Positions 44,100 to 55,689 of a DNA stretch of 64,000 bases are shown piece after piece. The stretch is from Cycas panzhihuaensis (taxonomy: Eukaryota > Cycadophyta), in the NCBI GenBank assembly GCA_023213395.1, contig CM041465.1:165113741-165177740 (forward strand), written 5' to 3'. Positions within the stretch are counted from its first letter, which is position 1. Each line of letters starts with the position of its first letter. The notes under the pieces are model-generated. The model made no database searches, was not told the origin of the DNA, and worked only from the letters and a program-made list of their open reading frames with translations. The position numbers were made by a program, and so were the translations under genes.

Positions 44100-45660
44100 A
44101 ATGTCCATCTAAAATGTGTCCACAAACTGATGTAAATTATGCACTTATAGCTAAAGTGCTTAGTACAAAAGAGTCTTCCACTTTTTAGGAGGCATGCAAG
44201 GATGAAAAGTGGAAGTTGCTATGGATGGTGAAATCCATTCTATTCAAAAGAATTATACTTCAAACTCGATTGATTTGCCAAAAGACAAGCATGCAATTGC
44301 TTGCAAATAGATCTATAAGACCAAATTTTGATCTGATAGTACAATCAAGCATCATAAGGCTCACTTGGTTGCAAAAAGCTTCAAATGAAAAGGTGGTGTT
44401 GATTACGGAAAGACCTTTACACCTGTTGCAAATATGAATACCACCAAAATTATTATGGCCTTGGTTACTCAATGCAAATAGCCAATTTACCAAATGGATG
44501 TCAAGAGCACACTTCTTAATGGCAACTTGATTGAGGAGGTGTATTTGGAGTAACTTCCTAATTACATTACACACGACAAAGAGCATATGGTATGTGATCT
44601 CAAAAAGGCCTTGTATGGTCTGAAGCAAGCACCACATGCATGGTATTTCAAAATCAATGATATTTTTTGAGATAGACTTTCATTGATCCTCATTTGATCC
44701 AAACCTATACATCGAGGTTCAAAACTAGCACGTAACTCTTGTTGTTTTATATGTGGATGATTTAATTACTATTGAGAATGACCTAGAAATGATCAAAAGT
44801 CTTCAAGGAACTCTTAAAGGAAGTTTCGAGATGACTAATCTAGGACTTCTTTAGTACCTTCTTGGCATGGAGGTATAGTAGCAACTAGGCAACATTTTCA
44901 CATCGCAAGCCAAGTACATATGGCACATTTGCAAAGGTTCAAAATGGAGGTCTACAAATCTTCACCAACCTTTATGGAGATTGGCACCAAATTGACATTT
45001 AATGAGGAAGTTGAATCTGTAGATCCCACCCTTTTTAAATAGCTAGTGGGTAATCTAATTTATTTCACTAACACTAGATTTGATATTTCATATGTTGTTG
45101 GAATTTGTTTCAGAATCATGCTTCAACCTAAGAAACATTGTGGCATGGGCTATACTATACACAAAATGAGAATTTAACTTTGGAAGGGTTCTAGAATTCT
45201 AATTGGGCAAGATGCCATGATAGCAAAAAATCAACCCCAGGTTACTATTTCGACCTTGGGTTAGTTATTATTTCATAGAGTTACAAGAAGCAACCAAATG
45301 TTACTCTTTCTTCCACCAAAGCATAATATAAAGCTATCGTCAATGCAACTTGTGAAGCTATTTGACTATGATGGATTCTTGGGGAGCTTGGACTTGAGCA
45401 AATTCACCCCACCAAACTACATTGTGATAATCAAAGTATGCTCAAGTTAACCAAGAATATAGTTTTTCATGCAAGAACCAAGCACATTAAGGTTGCTCAC
45501 CATTTTATCTAAAAGCATGTCCAAGATGGTGAGATTGACCTTATCTATAGGTTGACAAATCAACAACTTGCAGACATCTTTACCAAAGCACTTGGTAGAG
45601 ATAAGTTCAAGTATTTCAAAGATGGCCTTGGAGTTCGACTTAATGATGTAAACATTAAGG
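44100..45660 (+). pseudogene. copia reverse transcriptase and RNase H (element J)
   Basis: Heavily damaged. Recognisable pieces: KKALYGLKQAPHAWYF near 44600-44650, VVLYVDDLITIEN near 44740-44775 with the active-site pair, LVGNLIYFTNTRFDISYVVG near 45040-45105, and RNase H pieces LHCDNQSMLKL and HARTKHI near 45420-45490. The end QLADIFTKALGRDKF is at about 45560-45605. Stops are frequent throughout. Confidence 0.85.
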
Positions 45661-45929
45661 GAGTATTAGAACCTTCATGTTTCATATTGAAGTCACGTAT
45701 TATTATTATGCACTTTATATTGAATGTATGATGTGCACTTTTTTTAGTATATAACTTAAATTGTAACTTAACAGTCAAAAACCCCTTTCCCCCATCCTTG
45801 AGTGGTCAATGTAAGTACATACCTATCCATGCATGTTCAATGCTTGTCCAATAGGCAAAAACCCTAAGGGGACCTCTTTCATCTATATAATTAGACCATT
45901 CTCTCTTGTATAATATAGTGAGAGATGAG

Positions 45930-46650
45930 ATTATCACGAGGAAGTATCTGGGGGATAAGCACTTTCTTTTGGAGGAGGGGCTTTGTCTGGAGGGGTCCCA
46001 GGTGTGGAGAGCCATCAGATCCTCGAGGCCCCTTCTTCGTGAAGGCATGCGCTGGAAGCTGGGAGACGGCGAAAGCATAAGGTTTTGGGAAGACAGATGG
46101 TGTGGACCCTTTAAGCTTGAGGAGGTGCTTAATAGTGGAGCCTTGAGGAGAGAATGTGTAAACCGCTATGGCACTTTGGTCAAGAACTATTGGGTTGGGC
46201 AAGGAAAGGAGAGGAGGTGGAGAACGTTTGAGGAAGTGCCTGGTCTTGAGAAGGAGATCCTCAGGGTGAAAGAGATTTTAGATAAACAGTATATCCCGAA
46301 GAGGACGGGCCCAGATTTCTTGGTTTGGCCCCCTTCATCTGCAGGTTCATATTCGGTCAAAACGGGCTATGATTTGAGGTTGAGCAGAGAGGGCTGGGAT
46401 AGAAACGATAAATGGGGGTATGGAAGTTAGGGTTCTTCCAAAATTGCGCTTTACGGTGGTTATGCCTTCAAAGCAGTTACTTACATCGGATAACCTCTCA
46501 AGAGGGGTTTCCAGATTAATAGATGTGTGATGTGTAAGATGAATGCTGAAACCTTGGACCATCTCTGCATCCACTGTCCTTATTCGAAGGGCATCTGGAA
46601 TGTTATCTGGGATGGGATGGGGATAGCTTGGGTTTCCGCGCACTCCTTAG
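45930..46650 (+). pseudogene. LINE ORF2 C-terminal part with reverse-transcriptase zinc-binding domain
   Basis: The frame to 46430 has MRWKLGDGESIRFWEDRWCG and SAGSYSVKTGYDL, landmarks of the region after RT in plant LINEs. A frameshift near 46430 leads to the zinc-binding part CVMCKMNAETLDHLCIHC at 46526-46580, with the Cys and His residues in place. A stop lies at 46429. Confidence 0.88.
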
Positions 46651-47423
46651 GTGAGCAGTGGGCAGCTTGGACATCGCCTTTCAAAAGCAAAACCCTATCT
46701 AGACTCTGGAAGATGATCCTCCCAGTAGGCTCCTGGCTCATCTGGAAAGAACGTAACAGGAGGATATTTGAAGGTAAAGAGAAGGTTAGTCAGATGTTGC
46801 TGATAGAGATCAGAAAGGCCATCTCAGAAATGTTGGTTAGACCTAAGGAGGATAGGATTCCCAGGAGGGAAGAGGAGATTATTAATGAATGGGGTATAGT
46901 GCCCCTGGATGGCGTCAATGTAAAGAGAAGAGATGTCAAGTGGCATCCTCCGGATGAATCTTGGGTAAAAGTCAATTTTGATGGTGCTGCGAAGGGCAAT
47001 CCTGGGGAGGCGGGAGGAGGGGGCCTCTGCAGGGATCATGATGGTAATGTGAGATGGGCTTTTGCGGAATATTTGGGGGTTCAATCGAACCAGAAAGCTG
47101 AGGTCCGGGCAATGCCGAGGGCCACTGTTATATTGGACGAGGAAGATGTGCAAAAGGTGATAATAGAGGGTGACTCTATGTATGCTATCAAATGCTTGAG
47201 AGGGGATATGGACCCTGGTTGGGAGAACATAGATATTTTCAAGGATGCCCAGGATGTTTTGAGAGCCAGAGCAGAGGTTCAGATTCAGCATACCTATAGG
47301 GAGGGTAATTCGATAGCAGATTGGTTGGCAAATTGGGCCGTGACAAATAAAAGATCAAAAGTCTGGGAAGAGGAGTTCCCGGAGGAGTTGCTGAGATTGG
47401 TCAGGGTTGATGCACATATGTGA
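46527..47423 (+). pseudogene. LINE RNase H domain
   Basis: A 298-residue open frame. Residues 1-30 are the zinc-binding end. Near residues 150-250 it has the plant-LINE RNase H set: VNFDGAAKGNPG (Asp), NQKAEVRAM (Glu), IIEGDSMYAI (Asp) and GNSIADWLANWAV (Asp). The domain itself looks intact. It ends with a normal stop followed by the 3' UTR. Truncation upstream means it is not an active element. The domain would remove template RNA during cDNA synthesis. Confidence 0.93.
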
Positions 47424-47869
47424 GAGGTAACCAGGACAGAAGATTAATTTTGGGTTAGACCATGGGCCTGTCATGGTCATCTTTTTTCTTTGCCGGTTGG
47501 CCTTGATGTACCGGGTTTGGGGACCCAGTTAAAACCCCTTTAATTTATTTTACCTTATCAAAAAAAATATATATATATATATAGTGAGAGATGAGTGTAT
47601 TGTTATGTTGTTGTTTCAATACTAGATATATTGGAGTATAGAACAATCCTACCTCCTCCATTTCTAGTGTGCTTAATGTGCATGTTTGTTAATTATTTTA
47701 TAACATTGATCATCTCTCTTTCTCTCCTTTCTCCCAACTAGATCTTTCTCTTCTTATTATGTGGTATTTGATCGTGCCAATTGATTAGTTTGGGTAGTGT
47801 TTCTTGTTAGGAATCCTTGAATGGTTGGTCCTGATGGTTTGGGGTCTAGCCTTCGAAATGTTTGGGAGT

Positions 47870-48731
47870 TGGACTAGAATCTCATTTCTATTGTGTGAAT
47901 AGACTTTTTGCTTCTATTGGTTGTGCTAGTTGAATAGCTTCATCCAATGTACTTGATCTAAATCGACAAATATCCTCATAAATTTTAGGTTGTAGGTTAC
48001 TAATGTAATATGGAAAGGCATTCTTTGATCTAATTCCTAGTTTGAGATGTACTTTTTCAAAATTTTCAATGAATTGTTTGATTGTCTTACCTTCTTGATA
48101 ACAACTTGTTAACTAGACTTTGTATGGGTCATTCCATCTTTCTTCCATGCATTCTTTGAATGCTTCAATGAGTTAGGAGAATTGCGCTACTTTCTTGATT
48201 CCTCTTCTCCCTATGGTTGCCCAATGGTAGATGGTTCCAGTTAAGTGTTCTATAGAGAAGTTGATCTAGTCGTGAGTATTATAAATTTGAACAGTTTTGA
48301 AGGAGTTGTTGATTTTGGCCAACCATTCATCAGAGTCTATGTCGCCTTTGAGGGAGTATTCAGGGATTTTAATGTTATGGCAAAAAATTGATTGTTGGTG
48401 ATCTTCATTTTTCCTATAGTCCTTTTTAGTGTCTTCTATTTGTTCATTGTTTTAATGACTGATATTGGTGTCTTTTGTCCTTATTTTTTCAGAACTTTCG
48501 TGACCTTGAATTTTGTGGTTACTTTTTTAATGCTTTCCAATATAGCATCAAAATTTTCATTTGTTCCTTTCAAATATCTCTTGAATCTTTCATTGTTATC
48601 TTCTATATATCTATCCAAATCTTGGTGGACCTTTCCAATATCATCAAATGTTTCGAGCAATGTGTTTTCCCTCTTTTTTAGTGGCTTGAAGGAATCTAGT
48701 TTTTTGAATTCTAAGGAAAGATCCATAGTCA
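47870..48731 (-). pseudogene. gypsy Gag (element K)
   Basis: The frame at 48481-48732 is the N-terminal helix-rich part (LLETFDDIGKVHQDLDRYI). Downstream with stops come ECMEERWNDPYKV near 48120-48160, TIKQFIENFEKVHLKLG, AFPYYISNLQPKIYEDICRF and ALAQPIEAK-like pieces to about 47890. These fit a chromovirus-type Gag capsid. It stops at the junction with J. Confidence 0.8.
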
Positions 48732-48741
48732 ATCAAAAATT

Positions 48742-48754
48742 GAATCTGATACCA
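48742..48754 (-). other. primer binding site of element K
   Basis: Element strand TGGTATCAGATTC, two bases inside the LTR; close to the initiator-Met form. Confidence 0.82.
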
Positions 48755-48756
48755 CT

Positions 48757-49290
48757 TGAAGTGGCCCTAGTGCTACAACTTCCTACAAATTATTCCAATT
48801 TTAACGCAATCTCGACACAATGCAATTCCACTTGTGAAAGAAAGAGTTCTTCAATCTCAAAAATATATCTTTAAATGGAAAATACAATGAAAAGAAGAAC
48901 GACTAAAAAATAGGCTAAAGAATTAAATTAATTACTATCAATCTTTACATAAAGTGATAATAGAAAGTAGTAGTTATGAAAGCCAAAATTAGAAGCCGAG
49001 AGAAGCCAAAGCTGCTCATGGAACAGGACAAGCTCCACATGATTCCAAGACCTGCAATGCCCAAATGTCTTGGGCAAACCTCTGTATATAGTGGGTGGTT
49101 ACTAGGGTTAAGCAAAGTCAGCCAAAATAAGTAGTATTTGCACCCAAACTGGTTAATAGAAGTTGGCCAAAACTGGCTAATAGAAGTCAACCAAACTAGG
49201 TTTATTAATAATGAAATCTGAGTTTTGATTAGGTCCGCCAAGACTATATGAAGTCAGTCTCATTTTTCTGCTAGAACAAGGTCCACAACA
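48757..49290 (-). repeat. 5' LTR of element K
   Basis: Starts TGAAGTGGCCC on the plus strand; the outer end is placed at TCCACAACA, giving TGTTGTGGACC on the element strand and a length of 534 bp. There is no second copy in the window to confirm the outer border. Confidence 0.65.
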
Positions 49291-51004
49291 TCTTATTTAT
49301 GCTATTGCTCCTCAACAAATACACAAAGAAGCAAGTCTTGACCAACTTTAATCCCTCTTCCCATCATTTTGTGTGTACTAATTTGAGTTAAATAAATGAA
49401 AATAGATTTAGAATAGTCTAGTAAAGTTATTTCCTAATAAATAAAGGTTCCCTAGAATTTTGTCCCTTTTTTTAACCTCCTCTACTGGGGCATTCAAGAA
49501 GTGAAAGAAAAACTAGACTAAAAGAAGCAATTGCAAACCTTCAATAACAGATTTTAACTTGGTCTCTACAAGCATCAAAACAAATCACAATAACTCATAA
49601 ACATTTTCTTTATTCCCTAAAATAGGCCCCAAAACATCAATAAATGTACCTTCAAAAAATTCAAATATATGAGCAAAATAGGTTTTCTTTAATGAGGCAT
49701 TGTCTAGAAAATGTAACTTTGAATTTCATAAAGGACCAAAAACCTTAGCAAATATACCTGGTATTCTCTTTCAATTGCATGAGCAGATTCAAGCAACTTT
49801 CCAGGAGGCTTTTTCCGCAGAACGTAACGTTTACTTGCAATATATGACTCCACTTCTAGAAGAAACGTTGGATTTGATTGCCCATGGCCAAACTACAGAT
49901 GACACAGAACTAGTTCATGTTATAAAAGAGGTAAAGAATAGCAAAAGGAAAGAATAATGAAGGTTGACTATAGTTGGAAATAAAATGTGATGAATTTTCT
50001 AGTTTCTATGTATCATTAGAGGGAAAGTCAAACATAACTTTCAATGACCTCCAAAGTCACAAGCTGAGAACACAGTTGATTATACTGAAAATAAATAGAT
50101 ATAGAAAAAGGACAAGAGTACTAAATAATATAATAGAAATTGATTTAACATAACACACAATAATGCAATATCATATAAGATGATATAGTATAGTATAATA
50201 TCACATGTAATATAATATAGTTTAGTATAAAATAACATTTTATAATTATAATATAATAATATCAACCAGTCCATTTCAGTTCATCGACCTACAGTGGGTT
50301 ATCACTAGTTAACAACTGATCAGCTCAAATACACTCCTTCAACTCCAACTGTGTTTCAGAAGGGCCATGAGATTTTGCATTTTTGGAGGCTTGAAGCACG
50401 AAAACCCAAAGCAAGGGGCCCACAGGAAGGGAAGATACCGGTGGGGCCAAGGCAGCACAAACATTTCCAATAACAAAGGAATGTGCATGTGAAAATAGAC
50501 ACACATTGATGAATCCTTGCACAAAAGAACTCAAAAATTTGCTACCATGTTGCTAATAAATAGATTTATTGCGACCTTTGAACTCTGTTTCTGCCCACAA
50601 TCAGTAGCTTTTTGTATTTAATATCTACTTATAAATAGCACCAAAATGACTGTACACTGCAACAATAATGATTTGCAGTTGTATTATCGAAACTAGTCAA
50701 CCACTCATTGATTTTTCTTTTTCTATTTAATATCCCCTTATGAATATAAGCAAAATGACTGTCAACTGTGTAGTTTTTATTTACATATCTGCTTGTGGCA
50801 AGGCAGTAGAAAGGACAGCTGGCATGAGGTTTTGCAATCCCTTGGTGGAGGTATAACAACACCCAACTAAGGAAGTGGTGGGCCCTTTTGGCCAACTTTC
50901 TCTGCGGTAATTTATTAAATTGTACATAATTCTTAAATTAATAGAATAATGTTTTCAACAAAAAAAAAATACAATGTATTTCAAACAATCTGTGCGAGGA
51001 GTAC
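49291..51004. other. low-copy region, mostly unidentified
   Basis: No similarity to any other part of the window was seen. It contains an exon-like stretch at 49757-49941 and an AT-rich, low-complexity stretch at about 50100-50270 made of ATA/TATA words. If 51005-51139 is a real exon, this is part of its first intron. Confidence 0.5.
49757..49941 (+). CDS. unidentified exon-like segment
   Basis: Open in one frame with well-formed, non-repetitive protein sequence, including [14 protein letters not shown] and [17 protein letters not shown]. It is preceded by AACCTTAG|C and followed by AAAGAG|GTAAAG, which resemble an acceptor and a donor. I do not recognise the protein. The open frame is 85 codons long (49700-49957). 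It lies on the opposite strand to the IBR3-like exon. It may be a real exon, a gene fragment or chance. Confidence 0.3.
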
Positions 51005-51139
51005 CTGTGACACTCTAAATTTTGTTGGAGGATGTGGGAACCCATCAACATTTGCTTGCGCAAAACGAATAAGGGAGCTCTCATCAAAGAGATGAGCTGA
51101 TTGTATTTCACAAATCATGCTGGAAGTTCGAGATGCCAT
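51005..51139 (-). CDS. first coding exon of IBR3-like acyl-CoA dehydrogenase
   Basis: On the minus strand ATG at 51139 opens 45 codons, exactly filled, ending RVSQ before a donor CAG|GTAC at 51004. The segment IQSAHLFDESSLIRFAQANV, then GFPHPPTKFRVSQ, matches the start of plant IBR3, the ACAD10/11-type protein with an N-terminal phosphotransferase-like domain and a C-terminal acyl-CoA dehydrogenase. As I recall it, Arabidopsis IBR3 has the same length to this point. IBR3 is a peroxisomal protein implicated in indole-3-butyric acid breakdown to auxin. Possible 5' UTR splicing: TTTCAG|GACTTTCC lies 15 bases upstream of the ATG. The next exon (expected to begin [10 protein letters not shown]) was not found in the window. 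Confidence 0.72.
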
Positions 51140-53500
51140 TTTCTGGAAAGTCCTGAAATTCCCAATCCAAACAAAAATTAGGGCAACCAAATTGAAGGTG
51201 AGAATTTGACATTGCAATAACATGTTTTTTCGCTAATGCATACATACCCATATGATTGAGAAAAACTCCCTATTAGACACCCATATAATGCTATAGGCCC
51301 ATTTCCATAGATAATCAAAAATGACATTTTATTTGATATTATAATTTTTCCGATGATATTATGGTAAAAAGAAAAGCAGAATACATTATCAAGTAATCTT
51401 TTGAGAGTCACCACCATAAAAATTTAAGGGAGATTTAGGCCCACTTGAAGGTGTGGAAAATACAAAGCTTTTTGGCATTTTATGGAGATCTGGCTGCACA
51501 TCGGTTGACTGCCTCTTTGCGCTCACAGTGGATTATAAAACCTACCTTCTAGCAAAATGACACCCTCTACTGAAAGTGGTCTGAAGGTCATATCACGCAA
51601 TTATCCCGTTACTTTTGAAACAAAACACCTAAATATTCAATGTCAAGTTCAGTACCATAAATGAGACTGTTTGAGGAAGAAATTTGTCAGTAGCACAAAA
51701 ATCCACTGGCAAATGCATGAAAAAGCATAAGTATATCCAATAATCTGTTAGGTTACCAGATGGTTCCTGCTGCAGCCTGTCGTTGGTTTCATTACAAAAT
51801 GGTTAGGGTTCTTAAGTCAAGACTCGCTACTTTATCCAATGTTCAGCAAAATATCCCAAGGTCTTGCTCTGGGAGCATTGCCAAGGTAAGAGCATCATGA
51901 TAAGAGTCCCAGTGAGTCCCCCAAGACTAGTTTGAGAATGATTTAATGAGCTGAACTAAGCAAGGAACTATGGTTGTAGATTTCCCCGACGGCTTTATAC
52001 TTGGAATCAATACCAATACGCTTTTAATGTATGACAACTCCTTGGAGTTTCCAGGCCCATTGAATTTGCAAAAAATGGCCAGGCTCAAAACCTGCTGGGG
52101 CAGTAGTGCTATGAACCGTGTACGACCCTTTTTCTGATACACTTCAAAGGCAAGACTTCTAGTTAAGAATCAAGCCCCGTACAAATGCAGTCGAATGAAA
52201 CACGAATGGGATGTGTTTGAACCGAGAGGGTAACATTATACTTATTGGAATGTGCATGTTATCCTGTCTCTTGCTGCTACTTGAGTGTTTCTAAATAACT
52301 GCTGAGATTTGAGCGGCACTTGATGCAGATAGGTTGCGCACACGAGGCTGTGGAAAATGGCACTTGGGGAAAGTAGCAGAAAGACAGAACCTGTTAAAAT
52401 GCAGATCAAAACACCGTTCCGTTGCACATGCAGAGTTCTATAATATTTTCCTCTATCACCCATAGTCCTTCAAGGACTGTAATTTGACTCGTAGAAATAT
52501 CGAACCCTAAGATTAATTACAACTAATGTATCTATCACTGGTTAATATGTTTGGCCTATCAAGGAATTAAAATTGCCAAAATTGAGTGAATTAATATCAG
52601 ATTTCGCTGGGATCTGAAATTAATATCCACAATTTAGCATTCTCTACCAACACTATTCCGAATATTCACAATTTAGCATTCTCTACCAACACTATTCCGT
52701 TTTATGTGTGCAACTTCACGGCAGCAGAGTAATTCCGCCCGAAACTCTCCTGCTGGCCTGTAATGTGAGAAATATTAAGCCAACAACAGATAATTTATTA
52801 CTTTCCAGATGCCCAATTTCTGCATTTACGGTTGCAAATAAGAGCTAAATAAAATTTAGAAAAAATTCACATATTTACATATTTCACAAAATCCCACTCA
52901 TAGGCTGCCTGTTGTGAGGGAAAAAAAACAAAACAAAAGCAGTAAAATAGGTTTTTTCTTCAGTTTCAGTGAGACTTTGATCCACACAAGTTGCATTTGT
53001 CACCATGCAAGGAAGTCGAGCAGCCAAAATATACTTCTGGATCATCAAACACGTGAATGAAGATTCAAAATATCAATTATAATAAATTGTCACCATAGCT
53101 ATATAGTCCCGAGGATACTTTCATGGTTATAGACATACCCTAGCCTTGAGCTCCAAACTTCACCACGAATTGATTTATCTAAGCTGGATCACATACATAT
53201 ATATATATATATGAAATTTTGGAAAAGCTAGAGTTGCCTGCTGAGCTCGGCAACTTCAAAACAAGCGAACCCCTTAGAGCCGACGACTGCAGAAAGTCAC
53301 CACGTGCCAGTCAGCGTACGGAGGCTATCCAACAAAGCAGCAATGTTGTTATTATCATTGGACGGTAAACAAGACACTTATTTTGTGGTCATCTCCAATT
53401 AGAAGACTTTTACTGCAGACTGTTGTTAACAGTATGTAAGCGCCGATAGCCGATAGGCGTATTCTGTTGTAAAATGCCACGTGACTGTTCTTCTCTTTTT
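51140..53500 (-). other. presumed 5' flank of the IBR3-like exon
   Basis: Upstream of the exon on the minus strand. No repeat family or coding domain recognised. Two CACGTG hexamers (53301-53306, 53478-53483) match the G-box core, but they are more than 2 kb from the start codon and their role is unknown. A (TA)n stretch lies near 53199-53212. Confidence 0.4.
52628..52699. repeat. short tandem duplication, 39-bp period
   Basis: A 33-base string beginning CACAATTTAGCATTC is repeated exactly at 52628-52660 and 52667-52699, so it is a recent local duplication. Confidence 0.92.
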
Positions 53501-55338
53501 TCTCCCAGCTCTATATTGCCATGGATTTTACAGGCACCAAGCAAAGATCCCACACAGCAGTAGGTTTTATTAACATTTTGTTGATGAAGTCTCGTGCCTC
53601 AGCCATATGCCCAGCACGGTCAAGAAAGTCAACCATGCAATTTTATTTTTTTTAATTATTAATATATAGAATAAAAGAGAAGGCGGAGGCCCCCCGCCGA
53701 AGTGCCTTAGAGGGCGCCTATCGGCGCAACTTAGTGATTTATTTTATCTTCGACATCACAAGGCAGTCTTCTAAAATAGCGATTCACTAGGTCTTCTTCT
53801 AAAATAATTGGAGCGGAAGACAAAATAGGTGTTACGTTTCCGTCGGTCAGCACAAATTCTTTGATCACTCGACAGTGTAGGGTATAACGAGAACAGATTG
53901 GGTTAATGTGCCCAATCCGAGGGTTCGTGTGCTCCCCCAGCACATTGGGAAGTATGACAAGCGTCGGATAGATCGGGTGTATGAAGCTGAAAACGATTTG
54001 CTCAAACACTTGGTTGATGGTGTCGTAACTAAGACGTCACCCCCAACGGCGGTTCGAGTTGAGGATAACGTTCAATGAATTCCATGCATTGGTAGGTATT
54101 CATTTAATGTTTGTGAATGGGAGTTGATGTTAGGTGATCAACAATCTTTTCCAACTGGTTCGGCATAGGTTCAAATCTAGTGGAGTTTTATCGCTAGGAC
54201 AATTAAATCCACTTAATCACTCTTTCAAATTATAGAGCCAAATTTATAATAGTTCTAATAAACGCATGGTCTAGTTATATGTCTCTTGCAATGACAAGAA
54301 ATTTTAGCATGTGTGAGACACTAGGCAAGGTTAGATCGCTCTAAGCAAACACTCGCATGTTTTGATATATTCATTGAGGAGAACCTCATTATTGACATGT
54401 TAAGTTGGCATCTAATCCAACCCCTCTAGAATAACCCATCAAGGAAGCATGCCTCTAGTTCCCATATCTTTATGTTGTTTGCATGCATTAGGCCATGCCT
54501 TGGAAGCCATAAGAATTAATGGGCGAGTAAAGGGCATTTTTCTCCTTAAATACAATTGGCTTCTTAACCACTTTGTAGATAGCTTGACCTTTATACTTAA
54601 GCTTTTTAGAAAATTAATTAGCACCACTCTTAAATGCATTAACTACAATTGTGATGCTTGAAGGTCCAAAATTAACCCTTTGTAAATTTCATGCCTTTCT
54701 TATAGGTGACCATTTTATTCCCCTACACCCTAGTTAACCCTAACAATGGAAGAGGAAAGATTATCAAATATTTAAGGATGCCCTCTAGTATAGACGTTAC
54801 TATCTATGGCATTAGAAATCAATCCTTAATGGATCTATTAAAATACAAAGGATCTCTTATCAATGGAAAAACTATAAAATATAACAAATGCATTGTAGGT
54901 TATACTTGCCTTTTACTCTTTCCCATTGTTTTTTTTGTGGAATAAAATATAGCGCAGAAATTCAACTCCTATAACATTACAAGAAAGGAGACAAGAAAAG
55001 CATCCTCCCTCTCATATGAGATTCATGCATACTTTATAAATAAATGGGAGGTTCAGGCATTCTATATTTTACAAATCGAGGGAAACTCCTTACAAAAGTG
55101 AGTGATTAAGCCAATTTCAAATTATGAATTATATCTTCAAGGAATGTAAAGTTCCAATATTGATACAGGAAATCTTCATTGATATTATATCCCTACATAT
55201 GTCCTTTGTCTTGAAAATTAACCCTCCTTGAGAAAACATATGATTGTCTAACTAATCACATTCCTCATAGGCACGCTAATCGTCTCTACTTTATAATGTA
55301 TACAAATATGGATGTAAAACATTATTTCATGATGATCA
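53501..55338. other. unclassified region
   Basis: No repeat partner in the window and no recognised domain. A 92-residue open frame at 53731-54009 (minus) and several shorter ones look like chance. 53440-53730 is relatively GC-rich with repeated GCCGATAG/CCTATCGGC words. Confidence 0.4.
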
Positions 55339-55658
55339 CTATTAGAGAACATAAAATATACAAACAAGATTACAAGAATTATTTATGAACACATCGGACT
55401 CGAGAATATGCACACGAGACAACATATTTAAGATGGGAACCCTTGTGGGAAAACCCACCAAAAAATAATATTATATTCACATTTTTGCCAAATCTAAAGT
55501 GTCTTACATTATAATGGACCTTAAATCTATATTTATAGATCCTTAAGTGTTTCAAATATACATGAATTACATTCGTCGACTCATTACATAATAATATCAA
55601 CATTATCTGTATATTATCCACATATTCACATTAGTTGGTATGTAATACCTTTCTAACA
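55339..55658 (-). repeat. 3' LTR of element M
   Basis: The outer end on the element strand is TGTTAGAAAGG, directly after the tract TTAAAAGGGGA. It contains the GTGGGTTTTCCCACAAGGG string typical of copia LTRs and similar to G's. The inner border at about 55339 is approximate. Confidence 0.75.
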
Positions 55659-55669
55659 TCCCCTTTTAA
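55659..55669 (-). other. polypurine tract of element M
   Basis: Element strand ATTAAAAGGGG followed by A and the LTR start. Confidence 0.7.
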
Positions 55670-55689
55670 TATAAATGTGGGGTCTTGAA

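Larger units (their letters stand above)
45930..47578 (+). mobile_element. 5'-truncated L1-type LINE insertion
   Basis: 1.65 kb between two exact 17-bp copies of a target duplication (45913-45929 and 47579-47595). It contains the C-terminal part of a LINE ORF2 (zinc-binding and RNase H domains), a 3' UTR, and an A/TA-rich tail at 47560-47578. The 5' part, with endonuclease and RT, is missing, as is common for target-primed insertions. It landed in the LTR of J. Base composition is richer in G than the host LTR. Confidence 0.93.
39845..47758 (+). mobile_element. Ty1/copia element J, 5' truncated
   Basis: Plus strand: leader, gag, protease, integrase, RT, RNase H, 3' LTR. Gag, leader end and protein motifs follow E1 closely. 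No 5' LTR or primer site is visible; the leader starts directly beside the LTR of I. The coding part has many more stops than E1, so J is probably an older copy. Its 3' LTR is interrupted by a LINE (45930-47578). Confidence 0.88.
45664..47758 (+). repeat. 3' LTR of element J, split by a LINE
   Basis: LTR sequence lies at 45664-45929 and 47596 to about 47758. The start is TATTAGAACC where E1 has TGTTAAAACC. A purine tract AAGGGAG precedes it. Removing the LINE and one duplication copy restores continuous sequence. The right border is uncertain. Confidence 0.75.
47759..49290 (-). mobile_element. Ty3/gypsy element K, 5' end only
   Basis: Minus strand: 5' LTR, primer site and gag, ending at the LTR of J. 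The gag has the same landmarks as that of L, but the LTR sequence is different. Protease and polymerase are absent. Confidence 0.8.

Noticed and set aside
46824-47291. 155-residue minus-strand open frame
   Set aside because: Antisense shadow of the LINE RNase H domain.
5313-49290. LTRs of gypsy elements L and K as one family
   Set aside because: Both begin TGA on the plus strand and lie beside similar primer sites, but the LTR bodies do not align by eye.
53301-53483. Two CACGTG hexamers as a functional promoter of the IBR3-like gene
   Set aside because: A 6-bp match over 2 kb from the start codon is weak; mentioned only within the flank entry.
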